This document shows positions 55,799 to 63,365 of a stretch of 64,000 bases of DNA, piece by piece. The notes under the pieces were generated by a model that saw nothing but the letters and a program-made list of their open reading frames with translations, ran no database searches and had not been told where the DNA came from. A program made the translations under genes and the position numbers. Positions within the stretch are counted from its first letter, which is position 1, and the number at the start of each line of letters is the position of its first letter. This stretch comes from Deinococcus sp. AJ005 (lineage in GTDB: Bacteria; Deinococcota; Deinococci; Deinococcales; Deinococcaceae): positions 124,001 to 188,000 of the forward strand of contig NZ_CP044989.1 in NCBI RefSeq assembly GCF_009017495.1, in the 5' to 3' direction.

Positions 55799-57171
55799 CC
55801 AACACGGGGCCAGCGAAGTCGGTGCGGGCGGCCCGGCCCCGCCCCCGCTGGCCACTGTTTGTGTTGGGCGCACTGCTGATCGGATCCGTGGGCGGCGGTA
55901 TTTATCTGGCCCGCACGGGGGCCGAGACTGTCGTGGCCGCGCCTGTCGTCAGCACCCAGGCGGTACAGCGCGGCGTGGTGCGCGTCAGCGTCAGCGGTCC
56001 CGGCATGCTGGAGGCCGCCGCTACCCGCACGGTGGGGGCCGATCAGTCGGGAACTGTGGGCACCGTGCCGCCTGTGGGCGAACGCGTGAACAAGGGCCAA
56101 CTGCTGACCCGGCTGAGCAGCGACGCGGTGGAGCAAAACGTGCAGACCGCCGAGCTGAACCTGCAAAAAGCCCGTGCCAGCCTAGACGCCACCCGCGCCG
56201 CCCAGGCCGGAAGCGCGGCCCAGCGCTCCAGCGGCGTGACCAGCGCCCAAGGCAGCGTGACAGGGGCGCTGCAGACGCTTTCCGAGGCGCAGATCACCCT
56301 GGATGGGCAGCGGCAACTGCACGCTATCGGCGCGCTTTCCACGGCGGACCTGAAGAGCGCGCAGGCGAACGTGACCAGGGCGCAGCTCACGCTGGACAGC
56401 GCGCGCGCGGCCCTGAACGCCTCTCAGACGCAGAACAGCACGGGCGCAGGCAGCGACGCCGAGAACCTGCGCGGGGCCATGATCGCCGTTCAGCAGGCGC
56501 AGGCCGCGCTGGAGACCGCCCAGCAGTCTCGCGCCAGCCTCAAGCTCTACGCGCCGATCACGGGTGTTGTCAGCACCGTCAGTGCCGACGCCGGGACCGT
56601 GGTCAGCAGCGGGGCCACCATCCTGACCATTCTGGACGATACCAGTCTGAACCTGCCTGTGCAGATCGACGAGACCGAGATCGCGGGCGTGCAGGCCGGG
56701 CAGAATGCCTCCGTCACGCTGGATGCCTACGACGGCCAGACCTTCAACGGCAAAGTGGTCCGGGTCTCGCCGGGTGCCACACAGTCCAGCGGCATCAGCG
56801 TCTTTACCGCCACCGTCACGCTGCCCAACCCGAACGGCCAGCTTCGCAGCGGCATGACCGCCGAGGCCGAGATCATCCAGAGTGAGGAACGCGGGCTGCT
56901 GGTGCCGAACAAGGCTATCCAGACGGTCAGAAACCGCAGCTATGTGGAAGTGCCAGGGGCTACGCCGGACGCCGGGCCGGAGCGTGTGCGCATTACGGCG
57001 GGGGCCAGCGACGGCACCAACACCGTGGTGACCGAGGGGCTGGAGGCGGGGCAGGACGTGATCGTGCCGGGCAGCACACGCTCTGGCTCAAGCCAGAATT
57101 CTTCGGGCGGTAGCACCAACCGGAGCGGCTTCGGCGGCGGGGTTCCCGGTGGATTTGGCGGTGGACGGTGA
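55795..57171 (+). CDS. Efflux adaptor protein, HlyD/MacA family
   Basis: A 458-residue membrane-fusion protein. Residues about 18-40 (PLFVLGALLIGSVGGGIYLART) are a membrane anchor. The barrel-sandwich halves frame a coiled coil of Ala/Gln-rich helices (residues about 110-235), then LYAPITGVVSTVSADAGTVVSSGA, LNLPVQIDETEIAGVQAGQNASVTLDAY and GMTAEAEII. The C-terminus is Ser/Gly/Asn-rich (about residues 425-458). It bridges the MacB-type pump and the TolC channel. Start GTG 55795 and stop both lie in GTGA overlaps. Confidence 0.9.
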   Translation: MTNTGPAKSVRAARPRPRWPLFVLGALLIGSVGGGIYLARTGAETVVAAPVVSTQAVQRGVVRVSVSGPGMLEAAATRTVGADQSGTVGTVPPVGERVNKGQLLTRLSSDAVEQNVQTAELNLQKARASLDATRAAQAGSAAQRSSGVTSAQGSVTGALQTLSEAQITLDGQRQLHAIGALSTADLKSAQANVTRAQLTLDSARAALNASQTQNSTGAGSDAENLRGAMIAVQQAQAALETAQQSRASLKLYAPITGVVSTVSADAGTVVSSGATILTILDDTSLNLPVQIDETEIAGVQAGQNASVTLDAYDGQTFNGKVVRVSPGATQSSGISVFTATVTLPNPNGQLRSGMTAEAEIIQSEERGLLVPNKAIQTVRNRSYVEVPGATPDAGPERVRITAGASDGTNTVVTEGLEAGQDVIVPGSTRSGSSQNSSGGSTNRSGFGGGVPGGFGGGR

Positions 57172-57920
57172 CGGCTTCCAGGGTGACTGGGGTGAACGCT
57201 CCGTCCGTCTCGGTTTCGCCGCCCGTCGTGGACCTGCGCGGCGTCCGCAAGGTCTACGAGCAAGGCGAGATGGTCTTTGAAGCGCTGAAAGGCATAGACG
57301 TGCAGATCGCGCAGGGCGAGATGGTGGCGCTGATGGGACCTTCGGGGAGCGGCAAGACCACCCTGATGCAGATCATCGGGCTGCTGGACCGGCCCAGCGC
57401 GGGCAGCTACGTGCTGGCCGGGCGCGACGTGACCACCCTGTCCGAAAACGAACGCGCCGAGGCCCGCAACACCGACATCGGCTTCGTGTTCCAAGCGTTT
57501 CACCTGCTGCCGCGCCTGAACCTGCTGGAAAACGTGGAGGTCCCGCTGACCTACGCCGGGGTGCCCGCCGCCGAACGCCGCGAACGCGCCCTGGACGTGC
57601 TGCGCCGCGTGGGCCTGGAAGACAAGGCCCGCAACCTGCCCAGCCAGATCAGCGGCGGGCAAAAACAGCGGGTGGCGGTGGCCCGCGCCCTGGCTGGCAG
57701 TCCCCGCCTGTTGCTGGCCGACGAACCGACGGGCAACCTGGACACCCGCACCGGCGAGGAAGTCATGGCGCTGTTCGGGGAACTCCATGCCGAGGGCACC
57801 ACCGTGATCCTGGTCACGCACGAGCCGGAGATCGGCGCGTATGCCGAGCGCATTATCCGCGTGCGAGACGGCGTGGTGGAATCTGACACGCGGCAGACGC
57901 CAAAACGGGCGGCGCTGTGA
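57168..57920 (+). CDS. MacB/LolD-type ABC transporter ATP-binding protein
   Basis: A 250-residue ATPase. Walker A is GPSGSGKTT near residue 60, the Q-loop is FVFQAFHLLPRLN, the signature is ISGGQKQRVAVARAL, Walker B is LLLADEPTGNLD and the switch His is in LVTHEPE. This is the sequence pattern of LolD/MacB-type pumps that act mechanically on periplasmic partners. The N-terminus has a short Ser/Val-rich extension. GTG 57168 and stop are in GTGA overlaps with the adaptor and permease genes, so the complex is made stoichiometrically. Confidence 0.95.
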   Translation: MTASRVTGVNAPSVSVSPPVVDLRGVRKVYEQGEMVFEALKGIDVQIAQGEMVALMGPSGSGKTTLMQIIGLLDRPSAGSYVLAGRDVTTLSENERAEARNTDIGFVFQAFHLLPRLNLLENVEVPLTYAGVPAAERRERALDVLRRVGLEDKARNLPSQISGGQKQRVAVARALAGSPRLLLADEPTGNLDTRTGEEVMALFGELHAEGTTVILVTHEPEIGAYAERIIRVRDGVVESDTRQTPKRAAL

Positions 57921-59236
57921 CCACCACTTCAGACCTGAAGCGCGAAGCGGCGGCGGCACCGACGCCCGCCTCCCCTCCCACGCGGCGCGGCATCGGCCTG
58001 GGTGGAGCCTTCACGATTGCGTGGCGAGCAATCATTGGCACACCCATGCGCTCGATCCTGACGGCGCTGGGCGTGATTATCGGTGTGGCGGCAGTGGTGG
58101 CATTAACTGCCATCGGACAGGGCAGCACGGCGGGCGTGACAGACCGGCTGGAATCGCTGGGCACCAACCTGCTGACCGTTCAGAGTGCGCGGGGCGGTGG
58201 GGGCGGCAGTCTGGTCCGGGGCGGCCCGCGGCAGACCATCACCGTCAAGGACGCGGAGGCACTCTCCACCGCCTTCGGAGACCGTGTTTCAGGGGTGGCC
58301 CCCAGTGTCAACAGCAATGTGCAGGCCAAGCTGGGCAGCCTGAATACGGGAGTCAGCGTGCTGGGAACGTGGCCCGCCTACGCCACGGTTCGCAACAGCC
58401 CCGTCGAGGCAGGCGATTATTTCACGCAGGCCGACGTGGACGGGCGCAAGCGCGTGGCCGTGATCGGTCATCAGGTGCTGGTGGACCTGTGGGGCGACGG
58501 CGCGGCGGATACCGACGCCCTGAACCAGAACATCCGACTGGGCAGCGTCACCTTTACGGTGGTGGGCGTGCTGCCCGACAAGGGCAACAGCGGCTTCGGC
58601 AACGCCAATTCGCAGGTCCTGATTCCCCTCAGCACCTATCTCCAGCGCTTCTCCCGGACGAACAGCGCGGGTGGGCAACCCACCGTGAGTAACGTGTATC
58701 TCTCGGCCACCAATGCCAAAGATTTAACTGCACTTCAGGCCGACGTGACTGACCTGCTCAGCACGCGCCATGACCAGACGGACCCCGAGAACCTGGACTT
58801 CCAGGTGCAGAACCAAGCCGATTCCCTGGCCAGCCTGAACGCCATCACCTCCACCCTGACCATTCTGGTGGGCGCAATCGCGGGAATCAGCCTGCTGGTG
58901 GGCGGCATCGGGATTATGAACATCATGCTGGTATCGGTCACGGAACGCACCCGCGAGATCGGCGCCCGCAAGGCGCTGGGGGCCAAGCCGCGCGACATCC
59001 TCACGCAGTTTCTGGTGGAGGCTTCCCTGCTGTCCATTGGCGGCGGAATCATCGGGCTGGGGCTGGGCATCGCGGCGGCCTATGCGGGCAAATTCTTCGG
59101 CATTGCCCCCGTATTCAGCGCCACACCAATCATCGTCGCCTTTATTTTCAGCGCGCTGGTGGGCATCTTCTTCGGCTATTACCCGGCAGCGCGGGCCGCC
59201 CGCCTGGACCCGGTGGACAGCCTGCGTTACGAGTAA
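57917..59236 (+). CDS. MacB-type ABC transporter permease
   Basis: A 439-residue permease with four predicted helices: one near residues 45-70 (PMRSILTALGVIIGVAAVVALTAIG) and three in the C-terminal third (LTILVGAIAGISLLVGGIGIMNIML; LLSIGGGIIGLGLGIAAAYAG; IIVAFIFSALVGIFFGYYPA). Between them lies the large MacB periplasmic domain (about residues 75-305). TERTREIGARKALGAKPRDI is the family coupling motif. GTG 57917 overlaps the ATPase gene. It likely exports antibiotics, peptides or lipids. Confidence 0.94.
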   Translation: MTTTSDLKREAAAAPTPASPPTRRGIGLGGAFTIAWRAIIGTPMRSILTALGVIIGVAAVVALTAIGQGSTAGVTDRLESLGTNLLTVQSARGGGGGSLVRGGPRQTITVKDAEALSTAFGDRVSGVAPSVNSNVQAKLGSLNTGVSVLGTWPAYATVRNSPVEAGDYFTQADVDGRKRVAVIGHQVLVDLWGDGAADTDALNQNIRLGSVTFTVVGVLPDKGNSGFGNANSQVLIPLSTYLQRFSRTNSAGGQPTVSNVYLSATNAKDLTALQADVTDLLSTRHDQTDPENLDFQVQNQADSLASLNAITSTLTILVGAIAGISLLVGGIGIMNIMLVSVTERTREIGARKALGAKPRDILTQFLVEASLLSIGGGIIGLGLGIAAAYAGKFFGIAPVFSATPIIVAFIFSALVGIFFGYYPAARAARLDPVDSLRYE

Positions 59237-59289
59237 ATCTAAAAATCTTAGTCCTGAACTTCAAAACCTCTTCCCCAAGGAGCAACTCC

Positions 59290-59904
59290 ATGAAAAATAT
59301 CTCTCTGAACTCCGCACTGCTGACCGCTGTTCTCGCCCTGAGTGCCCTGGCCTCGGCGCAGCAAAACAACCAGAACCGTCAACTGACGCCGGAAATGCGC
59401 GCCCGTTTCGCGCAGATGCAGTCCATCAGCGATCTGGCGCAGGACATCCGCCTGCTGCCAGAGCTGGAGAAGAACAAGGCCACCGCCATGAGCAAGGCCC
59501 AGGCCAAGAGTCTTCTGAGCATCTTCACCACGTTGCAGAAAGCCACGAGTCTTCAGCCCAACGACGCCAAGAAATACCTCTCGCAGATTGAGGACAAGAT
59601 CCTGAGCGACAAGCAACAGACCGCACTGGACGATCTGGCCCTTAAGGCCGAGCAGCAACGGACTGCCCAGCGCGCCCAGCGACAGGCGGGCACAGGTGGA
59701 CAGGGCGCGGGCGTGCGGATTCCCGGCCTTCCCGGCGGTTTTGGAGGAGGTCAGCGTCCCGGCGGACAGGGCGGCAACGCTGCAAATGCAGGCGGCCAGA
59801 ATGGGCAGGGCGGTCAGTTTGACCCCAGCAAGTTCAACCCCTTCAAGACCGGACGCGGGGCCGACGCCCTGAAAGCGTACATCGCCGTGTTGCAGAAGAA
59901 ATGA
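59290..59904 (+). CDS. Secreted Gly/Asn/Gln-rich protein of unknown function
   Basis: A 204-residue protein with a signal peptide (KNISLNSALLTAVLALSALASAQQ, residues 2-25). The middle (about residues 35-130) is helical and charged (AQMQSISDLAQDIRLLPELEKNKATAMSKAQAKSLL). Residues 138-175 are a low-complexity Gly/Gln/Asn tract with GGFGGGQRPGGQGGNAA. The Gly-rich part resembles the C-terminal tail of the HlyD-type adaptor two genes upstream. AAGGAG lies 6 nt before ATG 59290. It overlaps apbE by four bases. I recognise no family; a periplasmic partner of the pump or of the flavin system is possible. Confidence 0.8.
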   Translation: MKNISLNSALLTAVLALSALASAQQNNQNRQLTPEMRARFAQMQSISDLAQDIRLLPELEKNKATAMSKAQAKSLLSIFTTLQKATSLQPNDAKKYLSQIEDKILSDKQQTALDDLALKAEQQRTAQRAQRQAGTGGQGAGVRIPGLPGGFGGGQRPGGQGGNAANAGGQNGQGGQFDPSKFNPFKTGRGADALKAYIAVLQKK

Positions 59905-60947
59905 CCCCGCTTTCCGGCCAGCCCACATGCATCAGAGCTGCGCCGGACCTGCACCGGATTTTCACCTTGCCTCTCCAGAGTGTGGGTGTGCTTCGTTCCC
60001 TCACCTCGTTGATCCGTCCTGCCTACCGCCTGCACAACGTCTACGAGCGGCTGCTAGGAACGGAAGTCGAGCTTCAGGTGGTGGCCCGGACCCGCCAGCA
60101 GGCCGAGGCTGCCGAATGTGCGGCGCTGGACGAGCTAGATCGGCTGAGCGCCGTCTTCAACCGCTTCGATCCGGGTAGCGAACTATCGCGCTGGCTGACG
60201 CGCCCCGGTGAACGGGTGCCGCTCAGCCCCGAATTGCGGACGGTGCTGGCCCTGGCGGACGGATGGCGTGATGTGACGGGCGGGGCCTTCCATCCCGGCG
60301 CGGACGCCCTGGGCCAGCTCTGGCAGCAGGCGGCCTCAAGGGATCAACAGCCGGACGCCACCGAACTGAGCGCGCTGCTCAGGCAACTCCAGACCGATCC
60401 GTGGACCCTGCATGCAGACGGCACCGCCACCCTGCACGTCACTTATCCACTGGGTCTGAACGCGCTGGCGAAAGGCTGGATCGTAGACCGGATGGCTGAG
60501 CTGGTTTGGAATTCACCAGGGGTTCAGGCCGTGCTGATTAACGCAGGCGGGGACCTGCGAACAATGGGCGGACGCGAGCTGAAGGTCACGGTGGCTGGTC
60601 CGTTCACCGCCCGCGACGACGCTGCGCCGCTGACCCACGTTCACGTTCAGAACGGCGCACTGGCCAGCAGTGGCAGCGCGCACCGGGGCGTGCAGGTGGG
60701 CGGTCAGTGGCGTTCGCATCTGCTTGATCCCCGGAGCGGCCAGCCTGTGCGCGATGTTCCCGGCGTGACGGTCACCGCCCCCAACTGCGCCACTGCCGAC
60801 GCCCTCGCCACCGCCCTGAGCGTGCTGGGTGCCGTGGAGGGACTGGCCCTAGTCAATAGCACGCTGGACTGCGCGGCCCTGATCGTCACGCGGGACGGAC
60901 AAACCCATCCCAGCGCCCTGTGGCCTCCAGACGGTCCAGCACGCTGA
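59901..60947 (+). CDS. apbE: FAD:protein FMN transferase
   Basis: A 348-residue ApbE-family enzyme that attaches FMN covalently to Thr/Ser of exported redox proteins. Typical segments are LDRLSAVFNRFDPGSELSRW near residue 75, GAFHPGADALGQLW near residue 127, LNALAKGWIVDRMAEL near residue 186 (a catalytic-core segment), LINAGGDLRTMG and LLDPRSGQPVRDVPGVTVTAPNCATADALATALSVLG. No clear signal peptide; the N-terminal 35 residues are poorly conserved, and the real start may be later, for example ATG-free TTG/GTG starts near 59987. Start ATG 59901 overlaps the preceding stop. Confidence 0.9.
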   Translation: MTPLSGQPTCIRAAPDLHRIFTLPLQSVGVLRSLTSLIRPAYRLHNVYERLLGTEVELQVVARTRQQAEAAECAALDELDRLSAVFNRFDPGSELSRWLTRPGERVPLSPELRTVLALADGWRDVTGGAFHPGADALGQLWQQAASRDQQPDATELSALLRQLQTDPWTLHADGTATLHVTYPLGLNALAKGWIVDRMAELVWNSPGVQAVLINAGGDLRTMGGRELKVTVAGPFTARDDAAPLTHVHVQNGALASSGSAHRGVQVGGQWRSHLLDPRSGQPVRDVPGVTVTAPNCATADALATALSVLGAVEGLALVNSTLDCAALIVTRDGQTHPSALWPPDGPAR

Positions 60948-61003
60948 ATCTTTAACCCCTGTCCAACCTCGCCCCTCTACCATCACCCTCAGGAGAACCC
61001 ACC

Positions 61004-61561
61004 ATGACCGACACCCGCCGCACCTTCCTGCGTAAACTGGCCGCCGCTGGCGCAGCCCTCACCCTTTCACACGTGTTGCCCGGCAATCTCGCCAGCGCCG
61101 CCGCAGGCAAGCTCTGGGCCGCTGGCATGGGTCTGGACGTCAATTTCACGGTGGCCACGCAGGCCAGCGGACGGGTCAAGCGTCCCTTCGTGGCCATCTG
61201 GATCGAGGACGGAGCAGGCGAGACCGTTCGCAACCTGACGGTCTGGACCCTCCAGAACCGCCTGAATCCACGCTGGCTGGCCGAACTACGCCGCTGGACC
61301 CGCCAGAATGCGGAACTGGTCAGCACCATCAGCAGCGCCACCCGCAACCCTGGCAACTACGCGGTCAAATGGGACGGCAAGACCGACAAAGGAGCGCTGG
61401 CCGAGCAGGGCGACTACTACGTGTGCATCGAGACCGCACGCGAGCATGGCCCCTACAGTCTGGTCCGCGAGAAAGTCACGCTGGGAGCCAGTGCGTTCAA
61501 GAAAACGCTGGGAACAGACCATGACATCGAGGCCGCCAGTGTCGCTTACGGCAAAGCCTGA
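61004..61561 (+). CDS. Tat-exported DUF2271 protein
   Basis: A 185-residue protein with a twin-arginine signal ([20 protein letters not shown], residues 5-24). The mature part is a DUF2271 domain: VNFTVATQASGRVKRPFVAIWIED near residue 46, RNLTVWTLQ, WTRQNAELVSTISSATRNPGNYAVKWDG and GDYYVCIETAREHGPYSLVREKV. DUF2271 proteins accompany ApbE and PepSY proteins in flavin-based extracytoplasmic electron-transfer clusters. Tat export suggests folding before transport. An AGGAG box precedes ATG 61004. No obvious FMN-acceptor motif is seen in it. Confidence 0.88.
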   Translation: MTDTRRTFLRKLAAAGAALTLSHVLPGNLASAAAGKLWAAGMGLDVNFTVATQASGRVKRPFVAIWIEDGAGETVRNLTVWTLQNRLNPRWLAELRRWTRQNAELVSTISSATRNPGNYAVKWDGKTDKGALAEQGDYYVCIETAREHGPYSLVREKVTLGASAFKKTLGTDHDIEAASVAYGKA

Positions 61562-62198
61562 AGCCCAGACGCCGGAAGGGGTGCGGACACCGCGTCCGGT
61601 CTCGCGTCCCCGCACCCTCAAGGCGCGCAGTCACGTCTGGCTGCGCTGGCTGCACACCTACACGTCCATGATCAGCCTGCTGGTGGTGCTGTTCTTTGCC
61701 CTGACCGGCATCACCCTCAACCATCCCGACTGGGCATTTGGGAACTCGGAAATTAAGCGTGAGGTGACTGGCACGCTGCCCGCAGGCTGGATCACGGCGG
61801 GCAAGGTGGACTGGCTGAACGTGGCCGAGGACCTGCGCGCCCAGCAGGGATTACACGGACGGGCCGAGGAGCCGCGCGTGGACGGTACCGAGGCCAGCAT
61901 CTCCTTTCTGGGACCGGGCTACAGCGCCGATACCGTGATCGACACGCAGACGGGCAAATACAGCACCAACATTCTGGCGCAGGGCGGGGTGGCGGTGCTG
62001 AACGATCTGCACCGGGGCCGCGATACGGGCGGGGCCTGGAACTGGCTGATCGACGTGAGCGGCGGCGTGCTGACCCTGGTGGCCGTGACCGGCATCGGCA
62101 TCCTGCTGTACCTGAGAAAGACGCGCACCCAGGCTCTGGCCGTGATGGGCGTTGCCTCACTGATCGTGTTGCTGCTGGGCTGGCGGGCGCTGGGCTAA
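61539..62198 (+). CDS. PepSY-associated transmembrane protein
   Basis: A 219-residue membrane protein with helices near residues 39-58 (MISLLVVLFFALTGITLNHP), 163-185 (VSGGVLTLVAVTGIGILLYL) and 195-217. Conserved His residues flank the membrane parts (WLHTY, LNHPDW, NDLHRGRDTG) and could bind haem, as in ferric-reductase-like PepSY proteins. The extracytoplasmic loop (about residues 60-160) is PepSY-like. GTG 61539 is chosen since GAGG sits 6 nt before it; ATG 61521 is also possible. It overlaps the DUF2271 gene. Likely passes electrons across the membrane to an exported flavoprotein. Confidence 0.83.
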   Translation: MSLTAKPEAQTPEGVRTPRPVSRPRTLKARSHVWLRWLHTYTSMISLLVVLFFALTGITLNHPDWAFGNSEIKREVTGTLPAGWITAGKVDWLNVAEDLRAQQGLHGRAEEPRVDGTEASISFLGPGYSADTVIDTQTGKYSTNILAQGGVAVLNDLHRGRDTGGAWNWLIDVSGGVLTLVAVTGIGILLYLRKTRTQALAVMGVASLIVLLLGWRALG

Positions 62199-62215
62199 AA
62201 CTGAAGTGGAATGCG

Positions 62216-62254
62216 AAAAAGGGGCAACGCTGCCGTGATGCGTTCGCCCCTTTC
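62216..62254 (+). terminator. Hairpin terminator after the PepSY gene
   Basis: AAAGGGGC (62218-62225) pairs with GCCCCTTT (62246-62253), extended inside by AACGC/GCGTT with one bulge, 18 bp after the stop. A T-containing tail follows. Confidence 0.7.
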
Positions 62255-62329
62255 CGTTGCTTCAGGCGGTGAGAGAGGCCCCCGGCCCCTAGCCCGAACT
62301 GCTCTTCAAGGCTGGACAGCTTGGCTTTT

Positions 62330-62464
62330 ATACGGACTCCGATTAGAGGGTGTTGAAAACACCCGTAATCCGAGCGGAGCGAGCAGGAGAAAAACGGGTT
62401 CCGGGCGTGGAGTGGAGGGATCGGCGCTGTTCCGATTCCTGCACGAAACAAACGGAATCCGTAT
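62330..62464. repeat. Inverted-repeat-bounded intergenic element (MITE- or SNR-like)
   Basis: A 135-bp segment has 12-bp terminal inverted repeats, ATACGGACTCCG (62330-62341) and CGGAATCCGTAT (62453-62464), with one mismatch. Inside are a 7-bp stem with 3-nt loop (62348-62364), flanked by CGATTA/TAATC pairing, and an ATCGG/CCGAT pair (62420-62436). The layout suggests a small dispersed non-coding repeat like those described in Deinococcus. Only one copy is in this window. Confidence 0.5.
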
Positions 62465-62638
62465 TACAGCGTCCTGAACGGGATTTTGATCGTCGTCACG
62501 GGGAAGATCAATGTCCTCATGGGCGTCTGTTTACGGGATTTTCTGGAAACACAGATTCCGGGCGTGCAGTACGTGAGGCAAGACAGCCGGAACCCGAATT
62601 CAAGTGGCACTGTCTGGCGGGGGCGACGTCGTCCAGTC

Positions 62639-62697
62639 CAGCAAAAAGCGGAGGCGGAGTGTTCCAGCAATGGACACTCCGCCTCCGCTTTTTGCTG
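62639..62697. terminator. Long bidirectional terminator hairpin of the HU gene
   Basis: Perfect 24-bp arms (62639-62662 and 62674-62697) surround an 11-nt loop. A5 and T5 tracts lie inside the stem, giving a U-tract in either direction. It lies 12 bp beyond the HU stop codon. Confidence 0.88.
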
Positions 62698-62709
62698 TTA
62701 AAAAGTGGT

Positions 62710-63072
62710 TTAGAGCGTGCCCTTGAGGGTGCTGGCGACCTTGAAGGCCACCTTCTTGCCCGCAGGAATCTGGATCTTCTCGCTGGTGCCGGGACGCACG
62801 CCGGTGCGGGCGGCAGTGTCCTTGACGCTCAGGGTGCCCAGGCCGGGCAGGCCGACGCTCTGGCCGCCCTTGATCGAGCTGACCACGGCGTCCAGCATGG
62901 CGCTGACGGCTTCCTCGCTCTGCTTCTTGGTCAGGCCGGTCTTGTCGGCAACCATTTCCACGAGCTGGGTCTTGGCGACCTTGTTGCTGGCGGCGGGGGC
63001 GGCCTTGGCAGCGGCGGGCGCGGCTTTGGCGGCAGTCTTCTTGGCGGCGGGCTTGGCGGTCTTTTTCGTCAT
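62710..63072 (-). CDS. HU family DNA-binding protein with Lys/Ala-rich N-terminal tail
   Basis: A 120-residue nucleoid protein. Residues 1-33 are a basic tail of Lys, Ala and Pro repeats ([21 protein letters not shown]), as in Deinococcus HU. The HU fold follows: [26 protein letters not shown], the [20 protein letters not shown] strand-arm and [16 protein letters not shown]. It should bend and compact DNA. ATG 63072 is chosen over ATG 63084, four codons earlier, because the Thr-Lys-Lys start is typical. The gene is monocistronic and ends at a strong hairpin. Confidence 0.94.
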   Translation of the reverse strand: MTKKTAKPAAKKTAAKAAPAAAKAAPAASNKVAKTQLVEMVADKTGLTKKQSEEAVSAMLDAVVSSIKGGQSVGLPGLGTLSVKDTAARTGVRPGTSEKIQIPAGKKVAFKVASTLKGTL

Positions 63073-63365
63073 GGTGAGCAGCATGACATATGCAAACGCG
63101 CTTGGGAAGGGGGTCCGGGAGGTTAGAGTCGCGCCAGCACGCTCTTAGCACCGTTTCATCCAGAGTTTTTGTGTCTGACACGGCTTTTTTCTCATACGCT
63201 GTTAAAGGCCGTGGTACACGCCAAAAGCCCATTCATTAAGATCGCCGGGGGTGTGGTGTACGGGGTTTGCGGGGTTTGCGGCCTCAGGCGCTACACTCTG
63301 GGCATCAAAAATTCACTGTTTTGCTGCGCCATCACGGGGCGCGGCGACCCCAGGAGACCTTCACC

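Larger units (their letters stand above)
62199..62709. other. Gene-free region with repeat element and terminators
   Basis: About 510 bp between the PepSY gene and the HU gene. It contains a terminator, a 135-bp inverted-repeat element and a long bidirectional hairpin, listed separately. The remaining part (62465-62638) has lower GC than the flanks and only short frames without start signals; I see nothing else in it. Confidence 0.6.

Noticed and set aside
62350..63126. 258-codon plus-strand frame across the HU gene
   Set aside because: Gly/Leu-rich antisense shadow of HU plus intergenic repeat; no ribosome-binding site.
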